Notes under the pieces: generated by a model
Seen by the model: the letters and a program-made list of their open reading frames with translations, nothing else
Database searches by the model: none
Told to the model about the DNA's origin: nothing
Shown: one piece after another, positions 1 to 8,680 of the stretch
How positions within the stretch are numbered: position 1 is the stretch's first letter
How the letters are laid out: each line of letters begins with the position of its first letter
Made by a program: the position numbers and the translations under genes
Source of the DNA: Streptomyces sp. NBC_00258
GTDB taxonomy: Bacteria > Actinomycetota > Actinomycetes > Streptomycetales > Streptomycetaceae
Direction: 5' to 3'
Length of the DNA: 64,000 nt
NCBI RefSeq assembly: GCF_036182465.1
Contig: NZ_CP108081.1
Coordinates: forward strand, 7,068,001 to 7,132,000

Positions 1-155
1 GCACGCCGAACAAGCTGACCCGCGAGGATCTGCTCGACCTGATCCGTGACGCCGGGTTCCGTCCGGTGGAGCGGAACACCCGGTACGAGATCATTCGCGA
101 GTACGACGGTCCGGACGCGGGGCGTCGGGAGTCGCCTCAGCCGATGAGGGTCTGA
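1..155 (+). CDS. mqnE: Aminofutalosine synthase MqnE, C-terminal fragment
   Basis: Only the last 50 codons are inside the window, ending in TGA at 153-155. The visible tail contains LTREDLLDLIRDAGFRPVER, the kind of C-terminal helix and PVER segment that ends the radical-SAM futalosine enzymes MqnE and MqnC. A complete MqnC lies at 52.0-53.3 kb, so this fragment is more likely MqnE, which joins enolpyruvyl-chorismate to adenosine on the way to menaquinone. The gene order mqnE-mqnA-mqnC also fits what I recall from S. coelicolor. The catalytic part (CX3CX2C cluster) lies outside the window, so the assignment rests on the tail and context. Confidence 0.7.
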   Translation, partial: TPNKLTREDLLDLIRDAGFRPVERNTRYEIIREYDGPDAGRRESPQPMRV

Positions 156-220
156 CGTTTTCGTGTGAGTGGTCGGGTGCGGGTCCGGTGGGGGCTGGCC
201 GCGCAGTTCCCCGCGCCCCT

Positions 221-249
221 GGAAGGCAGGGGCTGCGCCCCTGCCTTCC
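221..249 (+). terminator. Hairpin terminator after mqnE
   Basis: Perfect 13-bp inverted repeat (221-233 and 237-249) with a 3-base TGC loop, about 65 bases past the mqnE stop. It is GC-rich with no T tract, as is usual in Streptomyces. A second smaller hairpin (CTGGGGGC / GCCCCCAG at 297-315) follows within the repeat element. Confidence 0.75.
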
Positions 250-253
250 GGCC

Positions 254-360
254 TGTCCGGCGTTTGAGGACGAGCGCGTCAGCGCGATGCGGGGGTCTGG
301 GGGCGGAGCCCCCAGAAGGGACGGGAATGGGCAGGGGCGGCGGGGGCGAGGAAAGCGCGT
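254..360 (+). repeat. Dispersed intergenic repeat, copy 1
   Basis: Non-coding segment beginning CCTGTCCGGCGTTTGAGGA and ending in GGGGCGGCGGGGGCGAGGAA. Almost the same sequence occurs at 8110-8210, with its reverse complement at 8000-8085. It is preceded (203-220) by a second repeated motif, GCAGTTCCCCGCGCCCCT, that recurs at 53.8 and 60.2 kb. It lies in the 265-base gap between mqnE and the GNAT gene. Short ORFs predicted across it have no family features and are taken as spurious. Confidence 0.7.
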
Positions 361-420
361 GACGTACGTGACGTCGGAACACGCTTGAGACCGGCGTGAC
401 GTAATAGCTAACCTTGCCGC

Positions 421-945
421 ATGGCCCTTACCTTCGCTCTCGATCCGGCCGTGACCCCCGAGGTGCGCGACGGTCTTCTCGATCTGTGGACGGACGTCTC
501 CAACGCGGGCGGCGCCGTCGGCTTCGTCGCGCCGGTGGACCGCGAGGTGATCCGGCCGGAGCTGGTGAAGCACTTCGCGGCGATGGCGGAGGGGCGCGCC
601 CGCCTCTTGGCCGGGTTCGACGAGGAGGGGCAGGTGGCCGCGGCGGCCTTCCTCACCTTCAACACACACCGGCTGATGACCCACTGGCTGTGGCTCTACA
701 CGGTGATGGTGCACCCGAAGCACCAGGGCAAGGGATACGGCCGGGACCTCCTGGCCGCCGCCGCGGACGCCGCCCGCACCCTCGACGGCATCGAGGCGAT
801 CCGGCTCACCTGCCGCGGCGGCCTCGGCCTGGAGCGGTTCTACGGCTCGTGCGGATACAAGGAGGTCGGCCGGATACCGGACGCGATACGCGTCGCGCCC
901 GGCGACGACCGCGACGACGTTTTCATGCTGCTGCCGCTCGCCTGA
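421..945 (+). CDS. GNAT-family N-acetyltransferase
   Basis: 174 residues, the usual length for a stand-alone GNAT. The acetyl-CoA pyrophosphate loop is VHPKHQGKGYGRDLL at about residues 97-111, followed by the amphipathic helix and a C-terminal LERFYGSCGYKEVGR segment, the normal end of the fold. The protein should transfer acetyl from acetyl-CoA to an amine, but the substrate cannot be told from sequence. It is monocistronic between a terminator and a DUF4229 gene. A start at 421 places the first beta strand (LTFALDPAV) directly after the initiator. A TAACCTTGCCGC stretch lies just upstream, with no strong ribosome site. Confidence 0.85.
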   Translation: MALTFALDPAVTPEVRDGLLDLWTDVSNAGGAVGFVAPVDREVIRPELVKHFAAMAEGRARLLAGFDEEGQVAAAAFLTFNTHRLMTHWLWLYTVMVHPKHQGKGYGRDLLAAAADAARTLDGIEAIRLTCRGGLGLERFYGSCGYKEVGRIPDAIRVAPGDDRDDVFMLLPLA

Positions 946-1064
946 CTCCCCGCACCCCCCTGCAAGATCGGGTGCCGGGCGTGCTTGACTGGACGGTGCC
1001 CTTTGGGAATGTCGGGGATTTTCGGACCCCTTCGGACCCGTTCGACACGGAAGAGTGGATTGAG

Positions 1065-1367
1065 ATGCTCCGCTACACACTGATGCGCCTAGGAATCCTC
1101 GCGGGCTGCCTCGTGGTCGTCTGGGGCCTCGTCTACTCCGGTGTCGCCCCGCGCGGGCTCGGCGACTCGAACGGCATGTGGATCATCCTGCTCTCCCTGC
1201 TGATCTCGGCCCCCATCAGCTTCGTGGTCCTGCGCAAGGAGCGCGACCGCGCCTCGATCCGGATCGTCGAGCGCGTCGACCGCGTCAAGTCCAACCTGGA
1301 GGCCAACCGCAGCCAGGAGGACGACGTGGTGGACGAGGTGTCGCGAGCCCAGGGTCAGACCTCGTAA
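1065..1367 (+). CDS. DUF4229 family small membrane protein
   Basis: 100 residues with two membrane segments (about 8-27 and 37-56), a short loop between them, and a charged C-terminal tail rich in Glu, Arg and Asp ending EVSRAQGQTS. This matches the DUF4229 family seen next to mqn genes in streptomycetes. Function unknown. The ATG at 1065 (MLRYTLMRLG) was chosen because the longer reading frame upstream is an antisense-like arginine-rich stretch that overlaps the GNAT gene. The tail should be cytosolic. Confidence 0.75.
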   Translation: MLRYTLMRLGILAGCLVVVWGLVYSGVAPRGLGDSNGMWIILLSLLISAPISFVVLRKERDRASIRIVERVDRVKSNLEANRSQEDDVVDEVSRAQGQTS

Positions 1368-1418
1368 CGACCGGCAACTCCGCCGAGCCGTCGGCAGACA
1401 ACTCGTACTCTTGCTCGT

Positions 1419-2090
1419 ATGGGTGCAGTGAAGAGCAAGCGGATGCCGCGGGCCGTGCGCGAACAGCAGATGCTGGACGCGGCGGTGCAGACCTTCGGTC
1501 AGCGGGGGTACCGGGCCGCGTCGATGGACGAGATCGCCGATCTGGCGGGTGTGTCCAAGCCGCTGGTCTATCTGTACCTGAACTCCAAGGAAGACCTCTT
1601 CACCGCGTGCATCCGGCGTGAGGCGGCCGCCCTGACCGCGGCCGTGCGGGCGGGAGTCCAGCCGGACGTGCCCGCCGACCGCCAACTGTGGGACGGGCTG
1701 CGGGCGTTCTTCACGCACACCGCGCAGAACCCGGACGGCTGGGCCGTGCTGCACCTCCAGGCGCGTACGCACGGAGAGCCGTTCGCCGCGGAGTTCGCCG
1801 CGATGCGCGAGGAGATCGTCGCGTTCGTCACGCAGTTGATCGTGGTGGCCGCCCGTGAGGCGCACCGGGACCCGTCGCTGCCCGAGCGCGAGGTCGCCGG
1901 CCTGGCGGAAGCCCTTGTCGGCGCCGCCGAGTCCCTCGCCGCCTGGGCCAACGCCACCCCCGGCGTCTCCGCCCGCCAGGCCGCCACGACGTTGATGAAC
2001 TTCGCCTGGGCGGGCCTGGGGGACCTGATGGAGGGGAGACCCTGGTCGGAGCACGGGGCGCAGCACGGTTCGGCCGGGTCACCCGAGTAG
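1419..2090 (+). CDS. TetR-family transcriptional regulator
   Basis: 223 residues. The N-terminal helix-turn-helix is classical: MDEIADLAGVSKPLVYLYL at residues 36-54, followed by NSKEDLF. The C-terminal ligand-binding part is all-helical. It lies beside a fatty-acid cluster (MaoC, FabG4-like, thiolase) whose divergent promoter holds two palindromes at 4468-4496, so it is a natural candidate for their regulator. In mycobacteria a TetR gene also sits near the corresponding fabG4-htdX-fadA2 cluster. The ligand is probably an acyl-CoA, but this is inference. GTG and ATG codons upstream lack a better ribosome site. Confidence 0.85.
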   Translation: MGAVKSKRMPRAVREQQMLDAAVQTFGQRGYRAASMDEIADLAGVSKPLVYLYLNSKEDLFTACIRREAAALTAAVRAGVQPDVPADRQLWDGLRAFFTHTAQNPDGWAVLHLQARTHGEPFAAEFAAMREEIVAFVTQLIVVAAREAHRDPSLPEREVAGLAEALVGAAESLAAWANATPGVSARQAATTLMNFAWAGLGDLMEGRPWSEHGAQHGSAGSPE

Positions 2091-2103
2091 GGCGGGGCAC
2101 GCA

Positions 2104-2973
2104 TCAGAGCACGGGGAGCACCTCTCCGGACAGGTGCAGCCGGCCACCCGCCCCCCGCAGCTCGAACGCGGCACCCTCCGCCCCGTACGACACCGTCCCC
2201 GGCAGGAGCACCGGCGCCCTGAACTCCGCCCGGACCACGGCCGCTTGAGGCGCCCCGTGCTCGGAGAGGCAGCGCGCCACGGTCCACATGCCGTGCGCGA
2301 TGGCCCGGGGGAAGCCGAACAGCCGGGCGGTGAGGGGGTGGAGATGGATCGGGTTCCGGTCGCCGGACGCGGCCCCGTACCGCCGCCCCACATCCCCGGC
2401 GAGCGCCCACTCGGCCACGACGGGCAGCGGCTTGCGCTCCGCGGGCGCGGCCGGCCCGCCCGCGCTCCCCGCCGAGGTGCGGTGCCGCGCCAGATACGTA
2501 CTCCGCGACTCCCACACGACCTCGCCCCCCGCCCGCATCTCGGTCACGACGACGGCCTCGGTCCCGCGCCGGTGGGGCACCAACTCATCCACGTACACGG
2601 CGAGTTCGTACTCCCCGGTCGCCGCCGTCGCCTTCCGCCGGGTGATCCCGATGGACGTGTGCACCAGCCCGAGCAACGGCAACGGGAAGGCCCGCTCACT
2701 CATCAGCCGCATGACCAACGGAAATCCGAGAACATGCGGATAGGTAATGGGCAACTCGTCCGCCCCCACCCCGAATCCACAGGCACGCTCATACGCGGCG
2801 AGCTTTCCCAGATCGATACGAAGCCCCGGGAGAACCAATCGGGTCCGGGGCGCCGTGACTCCCGTCCGGGCCCGCTTGAAGAGCGAGAGGAAAGCACCCC
2901 GGGCAAGCAAGGGCCAAAGGCGCGGCGAACCGTCGAGAACATGGGTACGCACAGGACCCGTTACGTCATCCAT
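2104..2973 (-). CDS. MaoC-like (R)-specific enoyl hydratase, HtdX type
   Basis: 289 residues with the double hot-dog layout of actinobacterial MaoC/HtdX hydratases. The hydratase 2 signature YGAASGDRNPIHLHPLTAR is near residues 197-215, followed by FGFPRAIAHGMW. The Asp and His of this motif are the usual catalytic pair. It should hydrate or dehydrate (R)-3-hydroxyacyl thioesters. The start at ATG 2973 (MDDVTGPVR) was preferred over a longer frame because AGGAGAAAGG lies upstream on this strand and the extra residues are arginine-rich with no fold signal. It follows the FabG4-like gene with a 138-base gap that contains a dispersed repeat, so co-transcription is likely but not certain. Confidence 0.85.
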   Translation of the reverse strand: MDDVTGPVRTHVLDGSPRLWPLLARGAFLSLFKRARTGVTAPRTRLVLPGLRIDLGKLAAYERACGFGVGADELPITYPHVLGFPLVMRLMSERAFPLPLLGLVHTSIGITRRKATAATGEYELAVYVDELVPHRRGTEAVVVTEMRAGGEVVWESRSTYLARHRTSAGSAGGPAAPAERKPLPVVAEWALAGDVGRRYGAASGDRNPIHLHPLTARLFGFPRAIAHGMWTVARCLSEHGAPQAAVVRAEFRAPVLLPGTVSYGAEGAAFELRGAGGRLHLSGEVLPVL

Positions 2974-3022
2974 CGCTGACCTGACCTTTCTCCTGGGCCG
3001 AGCAGAGGCGAGCCGCCTTTGG

Positions 3023-3104
3023 TTTTTAGGGGCGCGGGGCTGTGTCAATTTGCGGCTCCGCCGCGTGGGCGCGACCAGCCCCAACGCACCCGCAGACAAC
3101 AAAC
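3023..3104. repeat. Dispersed intergenic repeat, partial copy
   Basis: The sequence TTTTAGGGGCGCGGGGCTGT followed by a CGACCAGCCCCAACG segment is a diverged relative of the elements at 53.79-53.88 and 60.19-60.29 kb. It lies between the FabG4-like and MaoC genes, inside what would otherwise be a compact operon. Confidence 0.6.
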
Positions 3105-3111
3105 CAACCCC

Positions 3112-4440
3112 TCACGCCCCCAAAAGACTCTGTCCGCAAACCCGAACAACCTGCCCGTTCACAGCCCCCGCTCCAGGGCTCGCAAGCCAAGCCGTCGTCT
3201 CGGCGACATCAACCGGCAACCCGCCCTGCGCAAGCGAGTTCATCCGCCGCCCCGCCTCACGGATGAACAACGGCACGGCCGCAGTCATCTTCGTCTCGAT
3301 GAACCCGGGCGCGACCGCGTTCACGGTCACCCCGTATTCCGAAAGCGCCCGGGGCGCGAGCGACCGAACAAGCCCCACGACCCCCGCCTTGGACGCGGCA
3401 TAGTTCGTCTGCCCGGCATTCCCCGCGATCCCGGCGATGGACGCGGTGGCAACCACACGCCCGCCCGCTCGGAGCGCGCCACGGGACAGCAGCACATCGG
3501 TCGTGCGGAGCACACTCGCAAGGTTGACGTCGAGCACCGAACCCCACCGCTCCGCAGCCATGTTGACCAGCCTCCGGTCCCGCGTGATCCCCGCGTTGTG
3601 GACCAGTACGTCGAGCCGCCCGCCGGGCAACGCGTCCGCGATCCGCGCCCCCGCGTCCTCCGCCGTGATGTCGAGCGGCAGCGCGACCCCGCCGAGCCGC
3701 TCGGCGACGGAGGTGAGATCGCCGCCGGCGGCGGGCACGTCGAGGCACACCACCAGAGCCCCGTCCCGTGCCAGTGTCGCGGCGACGGCCTCACCGATCC
3801 CGCGGGCGGCCCCGGTGACGAGCGCGGTACGCCCGGCAAGGGGCTTCTCGGGATCCTCGGGCCCGGCCGGCCCACCGCCACCACGACCGGAGACGCCGTG
3901 GCCGCCGACCTCGATCACCTGCCCGCTGACATAGGCCGACCTGGGCGACAGCAGAAAACGCAACGTCGACTCGGCGGCCCCCGCCTCCAGGAGCCGTACG
4001 AGATTCACCGTCCGCCCGCGCCCGATCTCCTTGCCGAGGGAGCGTACGAACCCTTCGAGGGCCTGCTGGACGGCGGCCTGGTGGTGGTCGGCGGGGTCCA
4101 GGGGCGCGCCGAGCACCACGATCCGCCCGCTCTCGGCGACCGACCGTACGACGGGGTGGAGTGCCGCGTGCACCTCGGCCAGGGCGTCGACGTCACGGAC
4201 ACCGGTGGCGTCGAGGACGACGGCGACGGGTCTGTCGCCGCCGGAGCCCGGCCCCGACCGGGCCAGGACGGGCGCGAGGTCCAGCTCGGACTTGCCCGCG
4301 GTGAGATGCAGCAACTCCCCTTGGAGTACAGGCTGTTCGGCGCTCCAGCGCCGCAACCGCACCGGCTGCGGCAGCCCGAGCCGGCGGGTCAGGAACCGGC
4401 CGGGGGCGGTGCCGGTGAGACTCAGGTAGCGGTCGGCCAT
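3112..4440 (-). CDS. fabG4: 3-oxoacyl-thioester reductase, high-molecular-weight FabG4 type
   Basis: 442 residues, about 200 longer than ordinary FabG. The N-terminal half (1-200) is a degenerate Rossmann domain. The C-terminal half is a full short-chain dehydrogenase with the cofactor motif TGAARGIG near 207-214, NAG near 281, the catalytic Ser in ATASIAGIAG and YAASKAG near 345. It should reduce 3-oxoacyl thioesters with NAD(P)H. This two-domain form is typical of mycobacterial FabG4 (Rv0242c), which sits between htdX and fadA2 just as here. Transcribed divergently from the thiolase through an 85-base shared promoter. Confidence 0.88.
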   Translation of the reverse strand: MADRYLSLTGTAPGRFLTRRLGLPQPVRLRRWSAEQPVLQGELLHLTAGKSELDLAPVLARSGPGSGGDRPVAVVLDATGVRDVDALAEVHAALHPVVRSVAESGRIVVLGAPLDPADHHQAAVQQALEGFVRSLGKEIGRGRTVNLVRLLEAGAAESTLRFLLSPRSAYVSGQVIEVGGHGVSGRGGGGPAGPEDPEKPLAGRTALVTGAARGIGEAVAATLARDGALVVCLDVPAAGGDLTSVAERLGGVALPLDITAEDAGARIADALPGGRLDVLVHNAGITRDRRLVNMAAERWGSVLDVNLASVLRTTDVLLSRGALRAGGRVVATASIAGIAGNAGQTNYAASKAGVVGLVRSLAPRALSEYGVTVNAVAPGFIETKMTAAVPLFIREAGRRMNSLAQGGLPVDVAETTAWLASPGAGAVNGQVVRVCGQSLLGA

Positions 4441-4467
4441 CGTCCAACTCCCAGCTCGGTCGTGTTC

Positions 4468-4496
4468 TTACTCTGGAGTAAGGTTACCCGAGGTAA
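4468..4496. promoter_or_regulatory. Tandem palindromes in the fabG4/fadA2 divergent promoter
   Basis: Two short palindromes lie in the 85-base divergent gap: TTACTC-TG-GAGTAA (4468-4481) and TTACC-CGA-GGTAA (4484-4496). They are AT-richer than their surroundings and centred between the two start codons. This spacing fits a TetR-type operator controlling both directions, and the nearby TetR gene (1419-2090) is the obvious candidate. Confidence 0.6.
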
Positions 4497-4525
4497 GGCT
4501 ACGTCACGGTGAGGAGCAGGTCGAG

Positions 4526-5890
4526 ATGAGCCCCCTTGAACCCCTCCGGGAATCCATCCGGGAACCCCTCCGGGCGCCGCGGCCGCGGCGCGTCGCGGTC
4601 GTCGGCGGCACCCGTATCCCCTTCGCCCGCTCGGACGGCCCGTACGCGACCGCCTCGAACCAGGAGATGCTGACCGCGGCGGTCGACGGACTCGTCGAGC
4701 ACGTCGGACGCCTCGGCCGCTTCGGTCTCGAAGAGCCGGGCGCGGTGGGGGAGTTGGTCGCCGGTGCCGTGCTCAAGCACAGCCGGGACTTCAACCTCGC
4801 GCGCGAGACGGTGCTCGGGTCGAGGCTGGACGCCCGCACCCCCGCGTACGACATCCAGCAGGCCTGCGGCACCGGCCTCCAGGCGATCGTCGCGGCGGCC
4901 AACAAGATCACCCTCGGCCAGACCGAGTCGGCGATCGCGGGCGGCGCGGACACGGCGAGCGACGCCCCGCTCGGCGTCAACGACCAGCTGCGGCGCATCC
5001 TGCTGGAGGTCCGGCGTGCGAAGTCGGCGGGCGCCCGGCTGAAGGCGCTGGCCCGGATCCGCCCCGGGCACCTCGTCCCGGACATCCCGCGCAACGCGGA
5101 GCCCCGTACGGGCCTCTCGATGGGCGAGCACGCTGCCGTCACGGCCCGCGTGTGGGGCGTGACCCGGGAGGCGCAGGACGAGTTGGCGGCCGCGAGCCAT
5201 CAGCGGCTGGCGGCGGCGTACGAACGCGGCTTCTTCGAGGACCTGGTCGTGCCCTTCCGGGGGCTGGCCCGCGACCAGAACCTCCGGCCCGGCTCGACGG
5301 TCGGCAAACTCGCCTCCCTGAAGCCGGTGTTCGGGCTGAAGGACCTGGGCAATCCCGACAGCCCCGACAATCCGGCCCCGACCATGACCGCGGGGAACTC
5401 GACGCCCCTCACGGACGGCGCGGCGCTCGTGCTGCTCGCGAGCGAGGAGTGGGCGTCGGTGCGCGGACTGACGCCGCTCGCGTATCTGACGGCGTACGAG
5501 ACGGCGGCCGTCGACTTCGTCAGGGGCGACGTGGCCGGTGGCGAGGACGGGTTGTTGATGGCGCCCGCGTACGCCGTGCCGCGCATGCTGGAGCGGGCCG
5601 GGCTCGGCCTGGACGACTTCGACTTCGTCGAGGTGCACGAGGCGTTCGCCTCACAGGTGCTGGCCACGCTGGCGGCCTGGGAGAAGCGGGGCCTCGGCAC
5701 GGTCGACCGTGCCCGGCTGAACGTGGCGGGCTCGTCGCTCGCGACCGGTCACCCCTTCGCGGCCACCGGGGCGCGGATCGTGGCGACCCTCGCGAAACTG
5801 CTCGCCGAGCGGGACGCTCCCGGGCGCGGACTGATCTCGGTCTGCGCGGCGGGCGGACAGGGCGTCACGGCGATCCTCGAACGCCCGTGA
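4526..5890 (+). CDS. Acetyl-CoA C-acetyltransferase (thiolase), FadA2-like
   Basis: 454 residues, typical for a thiolase. The nucleophile Cys114 sits in QACGTGLQA, His409 in SSLATGHPFAATG, and the second catalytic Cys440 in CAAGGQG, so all active-site residues are present. It should cleave or condense 3-ketoacyl-CoA with CoA. Together with the divergent FabG4-like reductase and MaoC hydratase it would form a beta-oxidation-like module. The N-terminal 20 residues (repeats of PLRE and EPLR) are an unusual extension. An internal later start is not favoured, because GGTGAGGAGCAGG upstream of the ATG is a fair ribosome site. Confidence 0.9.
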   Translation: MSPLEPLRESIREPLRAPRPRRVAVVGGTRIPFARSDGPYATASNQEMLTAAVDGLVEHVGRLGRFGLEEPGAVGELVAGAVLKHSRDFNLARETVLGSRLDARTPAYDIQQACGTGLQAIVAAANKITLGQTESAIAGGADTASDAPLGVNDQLRRILLEVRRAKSAGARLKALARIRPGHLVPDIPRNAEPRTGLSMGEHAAVTARVWGVTREAQDELAAASHQRLAAAYERGFFEDLVVPFRGLARDQNLRPGSTVGKLASLKPVFGLKDLGNPDSPDNPAPTMTAGNSTPLTDGAALVLLASEEWASVRGLTPLAYLTAYETAAVDFVRGDVAGGEDGLLMAPAYAVPRMLERAGLGLDDFDFVEVHEAFASQVLATLAAWEKRGLGTVDRARLNVAGSSLATGHPFAATGARIVATLAKLLAERDAPGRGLISVCAAGGQGVTAILERP

Positions 5891-6084
5891 GGGGCCGAAG
5901 GGCACGAACTCGACGGATCCGCGGGCAACGCCCTTGTTGCGTCGGTATGTTGGGCAAAAGATGAACAGGCGTCCGAACGTGCACGAACCTCTCACTCTTC
6001 CGCACAGAAGCGCCTCACTTTCCCAGGTGAACCCGCCACTTCACAGGTCCGTAATGGGGGTAGTGCAAGAGTTAGGAGCCGTCA

Positions 6085-7986
6085 GTGTCCCGCGATCCCT
6101 CCGACAACCCCGAGCTCGTCATCCCTGAACCCGAGGTCAGGCGACTCGACGGGGTCGTGCGTGAGGTCTCGGTGCCTCCGATGGTGTACGCCGTGACGCA
6201 CGGCTCGCTCGCGGACATCCCCTTCGACAACGCGGAGGAGGCGCCCGACGACCCGGTGCTCAGCCGGAAGGGCGCGGACGGCCGCTGGACGGACGTCACG
6301 GCCGCCGAGTTCGCCGCCGAGGTGCTGGCGGTCGCCAAGGGGCTGATCGCGGAGGGGCTGCTGCCGGGCGACCGGCTCGCGATCATGGCGCGTACGACGT
6401 ACGAGTGGACGCTGCTGGACTTCGCGGCCTGGGCCGCCGGACTCGTCACCGTCCCCGTCTACCCCACCTCTTCCGTCTTCCAGACCCGCTGGATCCTCCA
6501 GGACTCCGGCGCTGTGGCGATCGCCGTCGAGCATGTGGCGCAGGCCGCCGCGCTCGGCCCGGAGCGTGACCGGCTCCCCGACGTCCGCCACATGTGGATC
6601 TTCGAGAAGGGGCACACCGAGCGCCTCGCCGAGCTGGGGCGTGACGTGCCGGACCAGGAGGTCGCGGTACGCCGTGGCGTCCTCGGCCCCGACTCGCTCG
6701 CGACGATCATGTACACCTCGGGCACCACGGGCCGGCCCAAGGGCTGCGCGCTGACCCACGCCAACTTCTTCGCCGAGGTCGACAACGCCGTCCAACTGCT
6801 CCACCCGGTCTTCAAGTCCACCTTCAAGGACCCGGCGTCCACGCTCCTCTACCTGCCCCTCTCGCACGTCTTCGGCCGGATGGTCGCCATCGCCTGTATG
6901 CGCGCGCGGGTCCGCCTGGGGCACGCGCCGAGCATCCGTACGGAGGAGCTGCTGGCCGATCTCGCCGGCTTCAGCCCGACCTTCCTCCTGGCGATCCCGT
7001 ACGTGCTGGAGAAGGTCTACAACACCGGCCGTGCGACCGCCGAGAAGATGGGCCGCGCCGCCTCCTTCGACCGGGCGGCCCGCGTGGCCCGCGGCTACGG
7101 CGAGGCGCTGGAGGCCCAGCAGCACGGCACGGGCTCAGGACCGGGTACGAAACTCAAGGCGGCCCGTGCCCTCTACGATCCGCTCGTCTACCGCCGTATC
7201 CGCGCGGCCCTCGGCGGGAAGGTCCGCCAGGTGGTCTGCGGCGGCTCCCCGCTCGGGCGCCGCCTCGCCTCCTTCTACGCCGGCGCGGGCATCCAGGTCT
7301 TCGAGGGCTACGGCCTGACGGAGTCGACGGCCGCCGCGACCCTCACCTACCCGCACCGGCCGCGGCTCGGCACGGTCGGCTGGCCGCTGCCCGGCACGCG
7401 CGTCCGGATCGCGCAGGACGGCGAGATCCTGCTCAGCGGGGAGCAGGTGTTCCGCGGCTACTGGGATCCGCAGGCGGGTGGTGTGGTGCCGGCCGACCAG
7501 GAGGGCTGGTTCGCCACCGGTGACCTCGGTGAACTGGACGACGACGGCTACCTCACCATCACCGGCCGCAAGAAGGACATCCTCATCACCACCAGCGGCA
7601 AGAACGTGGCCCCCGCGCCGCTGGAGGACTGGCTCCGTGCCCATCCCCTCATCAACCAGTGCGTGGTCGTCGGTGACAACCGCCCCTACATCACCGCCCT
7701 GTTGACCCTCGATGCCGAGGGCATGGCCCACTGGTGCCGGATGACCGCCAAGTCGGACGTCCCCGTCGCCACGCTGGTCACCGACCCCGATCTCCTGGCC
7801 GTCCTCCAGCGCGCCGTCGACGACGCCAACCGCCTCGTCTCCCGGGCCGAGTCGATCCGCCGCTTCACCGTCCTCCCCCTCAACTTCACGGAGACGGCGG
7901 GCCACTTGACCCCGACGATGAAGCTCCGCCGGGCCGTGGTGACGAGAGAGTTCGCCCGAGAAATCGACGAACTGTACGCGGAGTAG
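6085..7986 (+). CDS. Long-chain acyl-CoA synthetase (AMP-forming), FadD15 type
   Basis: 633 residues, the length of bacterial long-chain acyl-CoA ligases. The ATP/AMP motif MYTSGTTGRPKG is near residues 209-220. GYGLTES comes later, as does the adenylation hinge with GWFATGDLGELDDDGYL and GRKKDILITTSGKNVAP. It activates fatty acids to acyl-CoA through acyl-AMP. The GTG start at 6085 has AGGAGCC seven bases ahead. It lies downstream of the thiolase and carries its own 194-base leader, so it is probably a separate transcript. The C-terminal part closes with the usual lid domain. Confidence 0.9.
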   Translation: MSRDPSDNPELVIPEPEVRRLDGVVREVSVPPMVYAVTHGSLADIPFDNAEEAPDDPVLSRKGADGRWTDVTAAEFAAEVLAVAKGLIAEGLLPGDRLAIMARTTYEWTLLDFAAWAAGLVTVPVYPTSSVFQTRWILQDSGAVAIAVEHVAQAAALGPERDRLPDVRHMWIFEKGHTERLAELGRDVPDQEVAVRRGVLGPDSLATIMYTSGTTGRPKGCALTHANFFAEVDNAVQLLHPVFKSTFKDPASTLLYLPLSHVFGRMVAIACMRARVRLGHAPSIRTEELLADLAGFSPTFLLAIPYVLEKVYNTGRATAEKMGRAASFDRAARVARGYGEALEAQQHGTGSGPGTKLKAARALYDPLVYRRIRAALGGKVRQVVCGGSPLGRRLASFYAGAGIQVFEGYGLTESTAAATLTYPHRPRLGTVGWPLPGTRVRIAQDGEILLSGEQVFRGYWDPQAGGVVPADQEGWFATGDLGELDDDGYLTITGRKKDILITTSGKNVAPAPLEDWLRAHPLINQCVVVGDNRPYITALLTLDAEGMAHWCRMTAKSDVPVATLVTDPDLLAVLQRAVDDANRLVSRAESIRRFTVLPLNFTETAGHLTPTMKLRRAVVTREFAREIDELYAE

Positions 7987-7999
7987 GCCCCCGGCCGGG

Positions 8000-8210
8000 T
8001 TTCCTCGCCCCCGCCGCCCCTACCCATTCCCGTCCCTGGGGGCCAGCCCCCGAACCCCCGCTCCTCAAACGCCGGAGGGGCTGAAGATTTCGCAGCCCGG
8101 GCCGACATTTCAGCCCGTCCGGCGTTTGAGGACGAGCGCGTCAGCCCGATGCGGGGGTCTGGGGGCGGAGCCCCAGGGACGGGACGGGCAGGGGCGGCGG
8201 GGGCGAGGAA
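8000..8210. repeat. Inverted pair of the dispersed repeat (copies 2 and 3)
   Basis: The left part (8000-8085) is the reverse complement of the element seen at 254-360. The right part (8110-8210) is in the same orientation as that copy. The two arms face each other and could form a very long imperfect hairpin that would end the acyl-CoA synthetase transcript. The rest of the gap to 8476 has no gene I can support. Confidence 0.7.
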
Positions 8211-8377
8211 GGCCGTCCCTGCTTGCGCTTCGTCTTCAGCAGCTGCTCCCGCAACCTCGCCTCCGTACCGGGCGAGGGCTGGGCCCCGGCGGACGCGGTC
8301 GAGGCGCGGGCGGCACTGAGCGCGTGAGCGGGCGTCGCCCAGTGCCTGAGAAGGCAGGAGGAGCCGTCCGGAAAGGC

Positions 8378-8411
8378 AGGAGCCCCCGCACCTGACGGTG
8401 TAGGGGCTCCT
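8378..8411 (-). terminator. Hairpin terminator of the cold-shock gene
   Basis: Nested inverted repeat AGGAGCCCC (8378-8386) with GGGGCTCCT (8403-8411), and inside it CACC (8389-8392) with GGTG (8397-8400) around a TGAC loop. It lies about 65 bases past the cold-shock stop codon on the minus strand. Confidence 0.7.
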
Positions 8412-8476
8412 TGGGTACTTCTACTCGGTTCCGGATCAGAGTATTGGGCTCATGGAGCCAAGACTCGGCCGAAGGA

Positions 8477-8680
8477 TCAGACGGGGGTGACGTTCTCCGC
8501 CTGCGGGCCCTTCGGACCCTGGGTCACGTCGAAGGTAACCGCCTGGTTCTCTTCGAGAGAGCGGAATCCGCTCGCGTTGATCGCGGAGTAGTGGACGAAG
8601 ACGTCCGGGCCGCCGCCTTCCTGGGCGATGAAACCAAAGCCCTTTTCAGCGTTGAACCACTTCACGGTTCCGGTAGCCAT
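8477..8680 (-). CDS. Cold-shock protein, CspA family
   Basis: 67 residues, a single cold-shock domain. Both RNA-binding motifs are present: KWFNAEKGFGFI (RNP1) and VFVHYSAI (RNP2), and the protein ends in ENVTPV like other streptomycete Csps. It binds single-stranded RNA or DNA and acts as an RNA chaperone. The ATG at 8680 is preceded by AAGGAGGGCTT, an unusually strong ribosome site. The leader upstream is long and AT-rich with a direct repeat (see the next entry), which suggests control at the mRNA level as in other csp genes. Confidence 0.93.
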   Translation of the reverse strand: MATGTVKWFNAEKGFGFIAQEGGGPDVFVHYSAINASGFRSLEENQAVTFDVTQGPKGPQAENVTPV

